DNA of 64,000 nt from Axinella damicornis. Taxonomy: Eukaryota > Porifera > Demospongiae > Axinellida > Axinellidae. Under the pieces are notes generated by a model. The model made no database searches. It saw only the letters and a program-made list of their open reading frames with translations, and had not been told where the DNA came from. Positions 32,014-44,130 of the stretch are shown piece by piece. The DNA is taken from assembly GCA_963931865.1 (NCBI GenBank), contig OZ007514.1, positions 6,426,646 through 6,490,645 of the forward strand, given 5' to 3'. Made by a program: the position numbers and the translations under genes. The first letter of the stretch is position 1; the number at the start of each line of letters is the position of its first letter.

Positions 32014-32352
32014 TAAGTAATATTTAGATACCACTTTGCAGTGCATTACGGGTTTTAGTGCACGAGGGCAATCTAGTTAACGGTCGAGGGCAAGATAATG
32101 CACGAGCCGAAGGTGAGTGCATTATCCGCCGAGACTGTTAACTAGATTGCCCTCGTGCACTAAAGCCCGTAATGCACTGCAAACTCGTATCTAAACTACT
32201 TAGTGCAACTCACTGACCCGAGACAGCCTTTGATCTTTGAAAAGTGTGCATTATCTAGATAATGCACACTAAAGTGTGCATTAAGCGATTTAATGCTCCG
32301 TCATGTGATCGGTTCTGAGGCGTCTGATTCGTTTAGGGTCATGTGAGTAGCA
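32014..32352. mobile_element. Repeat family copy 1 with palindromic left half
   Basis: The left ~190 bp is a hairpin: GCAGTGCATTACGGGTTTTA faces TAAAGCCCGTAATGCACTGC across an inner AGTTAAC-containing stem. The right part has the palindrome GTGCATTATCTAGATAATGC and ends near GTAGCACT. The whole unit recurs in direct orientation at about 39467-39790. Confidence 0.75.
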
Positions 32353-32891
32353 CTAATTGGCAAAAATTACAACTATGTACATGTAAGAAGCCTTACTGCT
32401 GAAGGAACAAATTGACCACAGAGCACACTACATTGCTCTTGAACCTTAAGTTAACAACCAACCTGCAAATTGCTGCAGACGCCACTGTTTTAATTTCCCC
32501 CTCCGCACTTCCGGAGTCACAGGAAATCCAATCCTAGTGGATTCAATCCTTCGCCGCGAAAACGATCCGACCACCGTACAATGGATCACTGGTTATCATA
32601 AAGGTGTGTAAATGCTTCAACACTTTCAAACATGGAGAAAGACTGGAAGAAATCAGGTGATCTGCGACTAGACTATGTTCGCTTCAGAAAGCATCCAGGC
32701 GGCAGCAACAATAATCAACTACTCACAAAGAAGTTTATCACACAAGGTGCAGTGTGAACTCTGATTTTCACTTTAAGCGTCTGAGACTCATGCCACATGA
32801 GTCAGACTATTGGGTTGGTGTCCAATGAGAACGAAGTAGTTAAATGCAGTCGATCTGCTTGTTTTACCTCTTCAGTCCTATATGTATATGA

Positions 32892-33014
32892 GTGGATGGA
32901 TATAGGTCCGGCAGGAAGTAGGGCAATGGGTTAGGGCCAGGGCCAGTTCTAGATGTGTGCACGTTTCCGGTACCTATACCTTAAGTATGTACTTCCTGCC
33001 GGACCAATATCCAC
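32892..33014. mobile_element. MITE copy 2 (ATAGGTCCGGCAGG family)
   Basis: Same family as 24096-24218: arms ATAGGTCCGGCAGGAAGTA and TACTTCCTGCCGGACCAATA, sharing the inner GGGCCAGGGCC and TTTCCGGTACCTA. Flanks have a weak TGTATAT match only. Confidence 0.7.
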
Positions 33015-33559
33015 GTCGATTTGTATATTATGTTGTACCTGAACTGTCATGTTTATTATGGAACGATGAGAACTGGTTTGTTTATTGTACGGGCAGCTAC
33101 TCACAGGACCAAGTTCAACTCTGTTTGGGTATAGAGTTCTTTTTGAAGTTGACAGTTGAGAGGATAGTCTCGCGCAGGTGCTAGAGTCAAAGTGTAATTG
33201 AGACCCCGGTGAAGGGAGGCATACATGCCACATACAGAACAAAAATACACATAAACAAAGTCAAGGTGTTCACTGCTGGGACTTAACCGCGAATGTCTGG
33301 CGCGCGCCGCGAACGTCTGTCCCGCGAGACTAGTCTGTGGACAAGACGAGACTATAGTATCCTATAGTAGATTCCATAATGACTAACCTTGGCTTCTGCC
33401 TTGTCTTCATGATGCCATCTTGGCCTGCTACTTCACCCAGTGCCATCGATCATTTTCGTAGTGTCTCCCGCCCTATTCCGATTTTCAGATTCCAATGTCG
33501 ACTCAGTGTCGGGATCCGGGAGTGAGGTTGCATTGTGGGTGTGTCACTGTTTACCACTC

Positions 33560-33581
33560 ATGGCTGAGAAAGCGACCATAG
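33560..33581 (+). CDS. First coding exon (MAEKATI)
   Basis: ATG in the context CACTCATGG, seven codons plus one base, then GTGAG. The same frame is open upstream back to a TGA near 33411 without another Met, so this ATG is the natural start. The leftover G joins to CT of the Death 1 exon to make Ala. Confidence 0.55.
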
Positions 33582-36500
33582 GTGAGGCAGTTGTTTAGTT
33601 TTTGTACATTATGTGCACCGAGGGAAAATTATACGGTAACTAGTCTCGCGGGTAAGCCCACTTCCCCGTGTATAGTAAAGCCTTTCAAGGGCGGGATACA
33701 CTTATGCACGGCGAGATCCACCCAACACCGTAATAACCGTAAAGTTTAGTAATCTGTGATTAAATTGTAAGTTGAGTATGTCTCGCGCTCATACTCCGGC
33801 TTTAGAGTAGCCCACCACTGTTCTCCATTCCATGTATATGCTAGGCCTAGCTTAGTCTAGCGGGCTAGCCCCTCAAACATTCCCCAGTACGGATCGACCC
33901 ACCGACTGCACGCACACTGAAAGCGATCGCATGCTGGAGAAAGCGAAGGGCTAGCTTGTTAGACTAGGCCTAGTTGGTTAGTTATTCATCTCGGTTGAAT
34001 TGGAATTGTGTAGGCTATGCTCAAGTAATGCTTGCAGAGATTGGGATTGAGCAAATGCCGGGCTGTTCATGATCACTTGCTTGGGCTCCCCCATAGTCTT
34101 GGTGTAATTGAATGTTTATGCCCATGCTTGTGTTGCCAGTCCTCTGCCCATTGGAAACAATGAATGTTGTCGACTCCAAATTCAGAATCCAGTTCACATG
34201 GTGTATCAATACTAGTAGCTACCTCTAAATGTGTTTCTAAATCGTGGAAATTAATGCTGAACATCTTTTGAAAGATTAAAGATTTATTCACCAAAGGATT
34301 TTGAGCAGAAGGTAACAAGACCTATGGTGGCAAAACATCTACACTGCCAAACGTCTGGTTGCCTCAGCAGTGGCATAGCCGTACTAGTCTCGTGCCCAGA
34401 CCCTCCCAAAACGCGGAAAGAGGGTCTGGTGTTCTGAGCGACATTTCTTGATTTATGGGGCGTGGTCGCTCTCGGATTTTGAAGCTCGAATCAGATTGCA
34501 GAACGCGAATGACGTAGTCAATCAGCGTAAGTCATAGGTACGGTACATGTAACAGTGCAGTGTAGCTAGTACGGACGGTATGTCAGTGAAATGGATACGA
34601 CAGGCCTACCGAAGAGCGAGCTGAGGCAGTAAGCCAAATCGATTATCTTGCCGGCTGGTTTTGGGAAATCTCTGTGTTTCGTGACACTTCCACTCATCTT
34701 TGACAACCTCAGATAGAATTCTGTACAAGCGCAGGGCAACTGTACATTGTTGTTGGCCCTTTGGTGTCACTCGTGAAGGACCAAATGCGCTGCTACAGTA
34801 AGCTTATAAGAATAGTGATAGGTGCGCTTTCATTGGAGAGGACATACAGAATGCAGGTAATTACATTCCTTACGCCATATAGCCCCGCCCCATGCGCCAA
34901 GAAATATCGCTCAGAACACCAGACCCTCTTTCCGCGTTTCGGGAGGGTCTGGGCACGAGACTATAGCCGTACCTGGGCCTGAGCAATCAGGTTTACCATT
35001 TAAAAAGAACTGACAAGTAAACTATATTTGGATGCTGTGGTCACCAAGTTTGCAGCTAAAGACAAAAACAAGAGAATTGTGTTAATGTAATGTGTTATAT
35101 ATTTATTTTACTGTGGCATTCATCACCAAGCGGGCTCAGGGTAGCACTATGATCTGCCTCCGACAGCATGAATTTCTGGGGGATCGAGGTATGCCCCCAG
35201 ACCCCCCTAGCTAGCTGCCTGCAAGCAGGCAGCTTTACAAAACCAAGTGCCCAGGCAAACTCTAGCTGCGCCACTGTGCCCCAGTCACGAGTGTATTTAA
35301 CCTCATCACTAAGTCTTATATATAATCCTCTTCCCATCCAATAATGCACATTAAATTATCCTTTGAAGCACAACTATGCATAGCTGATACATGAATATTG
35401 GTAACTAGGTTCCAATAACATTGTGAATACTATAGTCATGTGGCACCTAGATTGGAGTATGTTGGCACCAAAATGCAACAAATGAACTCTGCATAGTCAT
35501 CCATGCAGAGCACTTCGTGTGCAGGGGGAGCCCGGGAACGAGGCTATGCATAGCTGTAGCCCAGGAACCAATAAGCCTAGGGATTCTTCCAGCAACCCAA
35601 CCTAGTGTATGAATTTAATTGTGTTCATTTCAGAAATGCATTTTGGTGCAGTTCATGCAATTTTCAATGCACTTGCTTTGGGGTAGACCACTATCGTTTT
35701 TGGCCTTTCTACAAAATTACTGTCTGATTACGCTCTGATATTGCTCTGAGGCAACCCTATCCCTATCACCTTTGTCAGTGGTTTCACAGTGTTGTGGTAT
35801 ACAGTGTCCCTCCGCTAAATGCCCCCCAAACATTATTCGCCACTGAGTTTAGTCATTATACCCTCCCATCAGTCAGTTCTATACCCCTAGGGAACAGTAT
35901 ACATGTACCCTCAGTGGATACTGTCCCCTCCCTCCATGTTGTGGTGAAGCTTACAAGGGTCATGTGCCTGGGAGATTCAAGGTCTGTAAGCGACGGGTAG
36001 TCACTCCAATGAGTGCCGTACTTACGTATGACTGGGATGTTTACTAGTGCTACAGTACTGGCTCAAACTTCTGATAGGTCATGTGACTCACCATTAGCAC
36101 ATAGGTTAAGATGTAGCTAGTTAGGCGATACTTAGGCTTCAAACTTGAATTCTCTGCTGAAGATACATGTAGATCCACTAGTGACCCTGTATACTGCAAA
36201 AATAGGTATCACTTACTGTGTTGCTTTGCATGCTCCCAACAAGTTAAGTCTCAGAGTCATGGTGGATTTTCACAATGTCACCAGCAGTTTAGAAATGTAG
36301 CTAGTGATGTGGTCGCAGGCTGTTTTTGATCAGTCACAGATTGTGACCTGTGAGTGTCTGCTTTACTGTAACTCATGTATAACCCTTAGGCTGGATTGCT
36401 GCTACCATTTGTACGTAGGTTGTTCTCACTCAGCTGTGCAGGTCCCAGAGTGCAGTAGAGCATTCATATGTTGCTTCATGTAATAAACATAACATTGTGG

Positions 36501-39500
36501 CTTTGGGTAGAACATTCATGTTTTAAACAGTCATACAAGTGGGTGGAACTCAGGCTATAGTGGTCATGTGCTTATATTGACGTCATTATTTTCGAATTCT
36601 TTTCGTTGGTTGGGCTGGTTGAAGTGGTGTCACTAGTTCACACTGTGTTGTTGATGAGTGGGCGTGGTGGCTAATGTGTCACACAAACCTGTGTGTGGGT
36701 GTCTGGCCTGTGACACGAAGTCAGAAGGTGCAACATACGTAGACCCAACTCGAGATTTGTACCATAGAATGATCTGTAGCGGGATGATTAGGTCGATCTG
36801 AGATTTGTAACATTCATGTTGCTCTCCCTCCCTCTACACTTCAGCTCCACCACTGACAGTTGAGAATGTCTGTGAAGCTGTGCAGGGAGTGGAGTGGACA
36901 TTTCTAGCTTTGCGTCTCATTCCAGATTGCAAGTATCGTGAAATTGTGCAATTGCCAGCTACAAGCAATGAGAACCGCCTCCGGTCAGTGGTGGAGTGTT
37001 GGCTTGGTGGTGGTGGGGAAGTTGCAAGTTGTGCACCATCTTGGAGGAGGCTTATTAGGGCATTAGATGATGCAAATGTGCCCAATAACGTCCGCCATTA
37101 TGCTGAACCAGTCCAAGGTAAGTCATGTGACTCCATCAGTGTCTCTACATTCTTTTTCAGGAACCAAAAAAAGTAAAGAGATCTAGGGATGGCAGAATGG
37201 TAAAAAGTATGAAGACAAGGTAGGGATGATAGAACAGTTCTGCATACAACTCCAATAATGAAAAAGATATGTAGTGTATTATGCTATCATCCCTACCTTG
37301 TCTCCATGGTTTTTGCTGTTCTGCTATATATATCCCTACATCTGTACCTTTTTGTCTTGGCACCAAAGTGCCAAGACACAGTGCTGGAGGCGTAAGTACC
37401 AGGGTATGTTGCATTCGCAATGCACGCTAAAGTGATTATGGGCTTTTGCTTGGATGCTTTATGAATATACTTACCAGGACTAAGAATACATAATAATCAG
37501 GACAGTCCTGGTAAGTATATTCATTATGCAGCAAAGCAAGAAACCACTTTTAGGGTGCCATCTCATACACTATTCTAGCTGAAGCACTTACGTGACACCC
37601 AAGCTAGCTAGCTAGATTGCAAAATTGGCCATGCACACTGGAATAGGAGGTCCTACGAGGTGAATGAAAATGGCCCTCCTGGCTAGCACTCCGACTGAGG
37701 GCTTCATAGCCCTCAACTTTGTGGTAATTCTGAATGTTGAGTGGATATCACCTGTTAGCCCGTGACTTTGAATGTCAATGCGTCTGAGAATACCATAGGG
37801 GCTGATTGCTAATTGCAAGTTTCCTATAACAGCTGACACCAAGGAAGTAGTCTTACAGTTTTGTTCCCAGGTTTCATAGCCTTGTTCCTGGAAAGTATGG
37901 CAACGAAGGTTAACTACCGGATTCCTAATTCTGCACTTAATATGTAAATAGTTGCTTTGTAGATGAGTGTGAAAACTAGCTTCATTGGCCAATTAATATT
38001 CTGCTGTCTATGCATGCAGTCCGTGAAAGAGACCAGCTAACATCAGGCCTGAAACTGGTGTAGCCATGATCATATGAACCTTACCACTTAATTCCTACAC
38101 CCATATACTGTTAATGCACAAGGTGGTATCTGTATTGTAACCAGTATACAGCCTATTAGTAAGTACATCACGTATGTACTAATCTGCACGTGCATACGTA
38201 AGTGAAGTTTACAGCAACGATTTTGAAATGTGTGTTAGCTAGTTCATACCCGAATTAGACATTGTGTTTCTTTGGCTTAGTTTGATTCTCTTGTTGCCTC
38301 TGATGTTTACCACAGTAGACCTAATTCAAACGACAGGTTTTGTTGCTATGACAATGAGCTGGGCTATCTTCCAGATCTTCCCATTGAAGCCCATGGCACA
38401 CTACATTGCAATTGTTTCAGTGAACTAAAACATTGAACAACGGAATGCGTTCCATTACTGTCCTTCACTTCTACTTGTGTCTCTCTCTCAGACCCCACCC
38501 TCACTGTGGAGAATGTGACAAAGGTGATGGAGGGGTTAGGGGGCTGGGAAAATGTGGGGCATTGGCTTAATGCCCCGGACTCCAAGCTAACTGAAATGAA
38601 GAAGTTGTCATCCACCGAACAAGAGAAGTGTCATTCATTGATAGAGTACTGGGTGAACAGTCATCCAGAGGCTTCCTGGAAGAACCTTGCTGATCGACTT
38701 TACGTGGCAGGACAGGAGAGAGTGGCTGCAGCAATAGCAAAGCAATACTTGCCAGATGGTATGTGCATTTCTTAACTACCGTGGTACTTATTATCCGGAA
38801 GTTCGGAACAGCATATTTTAGTTACCTAATTCATTGAACACATACAGAGCTTGCCCATGGTTCTTGAAGTCATTATAGTCAACCGAACGTGTTCACGCAG
38901 CCACTGATGTTTGGATAGCAGTGAACAGCAACCTGCATGAATAATAGTTTGAAACATGACTGACAATGAAAGCTCAGAGCTCACCTTCCCCTTAGCTGTT
39001 TGTGGCGTTCATGTATTCTGATATGGGATTGGGTATATTTGACAACAACGGAGTGCTGAAAGGGAAGATAACAATGTGGAGGACAGATTTTCCACTGCTG
39101 CCATCATTCACGGAGACTGAGGTGCTGAGATTACTGATGCTAATATGCCCAACAATCCACACAAGTAATTTATGTGCCTTCAATTCCTTTAAACACGTGC
39201 CCATGGCTTCAAAACAAAGATGTTTGTGATGCCATTTCCAAGGCAGGACGGGGTAGGCAGGCATAATTATTTGGACTTACCTGTAGAAATCCCTTAGTTT
39301 GCATTGGGTGAGCCATTTCACTTGTCCTTGATGGCTTAGAAAACAGCCCTCTCACCTTAAGGACTTCATACCTGCCTGTTGTGCCCATCTGTGTTCTGTG
39401 ATTTTTGCACTCACTAATTACTTGTGCATACTCTATGCATGGCCATTGTACATTCGTGTACATGTAAGTAATATTTAAATACCAGTTTGCAGTGCATTAC

Positions 39501-42500
39501 GGGTTTTAGTGCACGAGGGCAATCTAGTTAACGGTCGAGGGCGAGATAATGCACGAGCCGAAGGCGAGTGCATTATCCGCCCGAGACCGTTAACTAGATT
39601 GCCTGAGTGCACTAAAGCCCGTGCAAACTGGTATCTAGTGCAACTCACTGACCCGAGACAGCCTTTGATCTTTGAAAAGTGTGCATTATCTAGATAATGC
39701 ACACTAAAGTGTGCAATAAGCGATTTAATGCTCCGTCATGTGATCGATTCCAAGGCGTCTGGTTCGTTGAGGGTCACATGAGTAGCACTTTATGCATGAC
39801 CATAATCACATTATGGTTGCCACTCAAGACACACTTCACCATTAAAAGACATTTAAGATTTCACGTACAGATCATAATATCATCGTATGTTTTATGTGAA
39901 ACGGCTATATGGCCAATTTGCATGTTTCCCTGTGTGTGGATTCATTATTACAGGGCTATATACTATGGATAACTACAGTTGTGCATTACTGACTGAAAAA
40001 GACTACCAGAGTGTAGTTGACTGAACATTGCAATTTCAGAAATCATATTCTCTGCCGTAAATATTTATTGTGACAGTCTGTCCAAGTATCAGGCCCATAG
40101 CCAGGGGCTTAATTGAACTCACCAGTAATACTACCATGTGACTACTGCACATGCATAACATGTAGCTGTGAGTCATGGCAGGGATCAAATGAAAGGACCG
40201 TGTTGTGTTGTGCATGGAAGCAAAAAGCAATGCCAGTGCAGTGAAATTGCTATGGGAATCCTTGCTTATGACTTAAAATGACGCCCAAAACAAAATTTCC
40301 GCCCTTCACTTGCTTTCTCAGTTTCTCTGTGTGAATGCACTCCGTGACTCCTGATGAGACCAAACCCCCGGGCTGCTGGCCTGAGTTTTTGTTAGCACAC
40401 CAGTACCATGACCCTCCAAGTACATTAGTATAGTGCACTGTGCTAATGCAAGAGACATATACTCAATCTAATTGTGCATGTTGTCCGATGTTAAGATTCA
40501 AAGTCACCAATAGTTACTGTGCCCCCCATGCCACCTGCCCACTTAATCACTGTCGGTGTGTTTGTTTGTGTTTGGATTCTTCGCGTGAACCTCTGGATTG
40601 ACTTTGTTTATACGTACATATGTACAACAAAGGCCATGACTGGCCTTTGTTATATAATTACAACGTGTGAAAGATGCTTCTGCCTCCCTTGCAGAGGTTC
40701 TTGGCAAGCTGTTGGATTTCGATAATAACCTTCCAGACAAACTGATTGGGGGGATTTTAAACAGCACTGACTATTCAACTCCCCAGAATCAGCTCAAAAC
40801 ACAGCAAAATCAGCAGCATGTAGCAGTCAATGCTTCTGCTGCTTATGGTATGAATGCATCTGGGCCTGCGTATAGTACTCAACCCCCAAGTGGCAATCCA
40901 GGTGCAGGCCAAAGCTCCAACACCACAACTTCACAGCTCAACATGTACACAAACAACCCCCATAGTGCTAGATTTGCAGCACTCAGCAATGCGAATAGTA
41001 CTCCCTCACTGCAGCCGACAGCTATCAGCACATCGGCTGATCCTACCCCCACCCTCCCCACAATTAGCTCCACCCCTACCCACCCATCAAGCTCGACGGC
41101 ATAGCTTGTGAACCTCTGGATTGACTTTGTTTATACGTACATACATATAAACCTCCAAGCCTCAGTGGAGGACATGATACATGTCAGATCCTGACTGCAA
41201 TGTCAGCTATAATCGGACAATTGTATGCATTATCGGATGCCACTCCCCGTTGCTTCCTCTGAACCAGTTTTCGGCGGGATTTCTGCAGCTTGGTGGAGCC
41301 CCAAGACCCTTCTGCTGCACGCCTGATTTTTGGTGCCATAGCTGCCTCAGCTCAGGCGCTGAGGGGTGTCATTGGAATGTCCGATTATAGCTGTTTCAGA
41401 GTTTTGTCTTTGACAGATTATAACTCCAGAGCCAAACAAGAGAGCAACACCAAACTTGCAACGCACAGTGAGATGGATGTGCACTATCTCCGGAAGGTCA
41501 CACCCACTTCCGCAATTGTACAACTTCCGCGCTAGCACGTCCGAATATGGATGGTGTCCGATAATTGATAACCTTCTCTACATAGATATGCAAGGAGTGA
41601 AACTCTGTTGCTTGAGCTGTTGGTCAGCTCATTCCTTCTAGATTTGAAGGCCTGTCCAGTGTTGTCTACAAGTGTCATGGAATAACTCAGGATGACGGAG
41701 TTATTCTGAGTTACAGGTCCGGTGATCATCCCGGGATTGGCCTGGATGCCTGAGTATACTGGCCAGCACACTAACTCCGGAGGATCCCCACTTACAGGTC
41801 CGGGGATCATCCCGGGATCGGCCTGCATGCCTGAGTACTGGCCAGCACACTAATTCTGGAGGATCCTTAGTTACAGGTCCGGGGATCATCCTGCATGCCT
41901 GAGTACTGGCCAGCACACAAACTCCAGAGGATCCCTCCCTAGTTACAGGACTGGGGATCATCCCGGGGTTGTCCTGCATGCCCGAGTACTGGCCAGCACA
42001 CTAACTCCGGAGGATCCCCACTTACAGGTCCGGGGATCATCCCGGGATCGGCCTGCATGCCTGAGTACTGGCCAGCACACTAACTCTGGAGGATCCTTAG
42101 TTACAGGTCCGGGGATCATCCTGCATGCCTGAGTACTGGCCAGCACACACACTCCAGAGGATCCCTAGTTACAGGACTGGGGATCATCCCGGGGTTGTCC
42201 TGCATGCCCGAGTACTGGCCAGCACACTAACTCCGGAGGATCCCTAGTTACAGGTCCTGCCATCTGTTTGCCCGTCTGTGGCAATTTGGAGGAGGTGAAG
42301 ATGCCCATTTGCGAGTGTTGCATGAATGCGGATCGTATCGGCAGATGTTTGATATACGTACTCCTAGGCAACCTCAGGAAGCTGTGTGATTTGTGACAGG
42401 CATTAGGCCTTGGCGAATTATGCTCAAGCATGATAGTAGGGTGGAAGCATAAGAGCATATTCTGGCATAACGAAGAGCCGTTAAGAGCATGATAATGGAA

Positions 42501-44088
42501 AGGTCTGACTTAGTTGGCGCTTTTTGTTTATGTGTGATAGAACAGCTATAGAACTAGGCTGACTGTCAATGTCTACTTCTGGTACAGTGCTAATTTTCGT
42601 GACTAGAGTTTTAGACCACAAGGCCAGGTGCTCCCATGAATGGTATTATTAACAAGCATAATGTGATCATAATAAACTAATCTTGGAGCATAATTAAGAG
42701 CAATGGAGCATAGCATGACAGGACAATTTTGATGGTGTCGAATGTCAATCCAGTAGTCCAGTCCAGTAGTCCAGTGCCAGAGGAGGAATTGGCCAAGGTT
42801 GACCTTTGCTAATCAGGTCTCATTAAAGTCACGTGTAATTTGATAATGAGGATTACATAATGCATGTTAAGTACAGTACTTTCCATAGAGAGTGTTTCAA
42901 CAATTTTGCCATTGCGCCCCAACTCAATCACCTGGAATTGGAAGCATAAGTATCCTTCCCTTGCTACAGTATTCCAGCAGGATTCTCTGTTGGCATCACT
43001 GGAACCAATGTTGAGAAACCCCCCCAAGCTCTGTCTGAGTCCCCAACAACAGTCGCAGGTCCCTCTGTCAGCAACTCAGCAAGCGCACTCCCAACCACAA
43101 CCACCTCAGCTGGGTCAACCACCATCCCAGACACACATGCATCCGCCACAATCACAGCACAACCTTCCGTCCATGTCCCAGCAACAGTCACCATCTCCTC
43201 AACAGCCGCAACAACCTGCTTCTACCCTCTCGCCCCAGACCCAGAATCAGCAAGGTCAACATCAGACGCAGCCAGGGGAGTTTGGATCACCTGGTACACC
43301 TGCTCCCCCCTGTCCCCCGCCCTCTGCACAGCTTCCCGGTTCCCAGCCACAGACAGCACAGCTCCTCGGTTCCCAGCCACAGGCACCCGGTGGCTTGCCA
43401 CTCTCTGGACTGGTGAGTATAAGTGTCTACTTGTCAAGTTGCTAGTCTGTTTGCCATGTAGTATGAATCATTTTTGTTGACTGGGAGGAGCTCAGGTTTT
43501 TCCTGGTAGACTGCAGAAATGAGTCCCACCCCCTCCCTGAATTTATACCATACTACTACTGTGTAAGCTTCCCCAAGCTAAGAACACAATGCTACTGGTA
43601 TAACTGCAGTCATTTATCTTATTGCTAAGCTTCCATGACAGAGGCGGCGCCGCCGGTCCGGCTGGTCCGGCTTTGGCCGGACCACTTTTCCAGCCGACCT
43701 GATTACTAGACGAATGCAGAACATTGTGGGGCGAGCCTGAGCGAGTACAGTTGTCGAATGTGCATGGAGCAGTTGCATGAGCATGTATGGAGCAGATGCA
43801 TGTGCATGACTGTCAGTGCATGTCATCTGAATGTGACGGAGAGCATAGCATGACTTAAGGTAGGAAGCACGGCATCGGCGAAATCGCGCAATTTTACTCA
43901 TGAATAATTAATGAGATGACGTCACTCGCATATGGTTATTTAGAGTTATTCATCTGTTTACGTTTTCCCATGGCGGCAACCGGAATAAACAAGGGGGGCT
44001 TCTCTCTTTGATGCGGCTAGCGGCCCTTTCGAGTTTCAAATCGGTACTCTGATGTGGCCGTGCGGTACCTTGAAGATTTGTTTGAACA

Positions 44089-44130
<42 letters not shown>

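Larger units (their letters stand above)
22534..33559. other. Gene-poor, repeat-rich intergenic region (11 kb)
   Basis: Apart from the mobile elements, minisatellites and LINE fragment listed separately, I find no intact gene. Stretches with nothing nameable are 22534-23211, 23797-24086, 24880-25671, 26669-27444, 29300-31390, 32353-32890 and 33015-33559. A 41-codon plus-strand frame starting at an ATG near 32633 has no domain and was not called. Confidence 0.6.
37118..38491. other. Intron between Death 1 and Death 2
   Basis: 1.4 kb. Contains a hairpin MITE (37183-37343) and a short perfect palindrome (37465-37523). No exon seen. Confidence 0.55.
38759..40694. other. Intron before the p300/CBP-like block
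   Basis: 1.9 kb. Contains the second copy of the 32014-type repeat (39467-39790) and one arm of the 36-bp direct repeat (40585-40620). A plus-strand open stretch at ~38995-39229 has no domain I recognise. Confidence 0.55.
40848..42969. other. Intron inside the p300/CBP-like block
   Basis: Holds the right copy of the 36-bp direct repeat, a segment repeated in inverted orientation at 47060-47103 (41160-41203), a segment repeated at 48673-48729 (41578-41638), and a large tandem array (41690-42255). The first part may be coding if the later donor or the TAG end is used. Confidence 0.55.

Noticed and set aside
38995..39229. Plus-strand open frame in the intron before the p300/CBP-like block
   Set aside because: No domain, and its likely borders would not match the phase 1 exons on either side.
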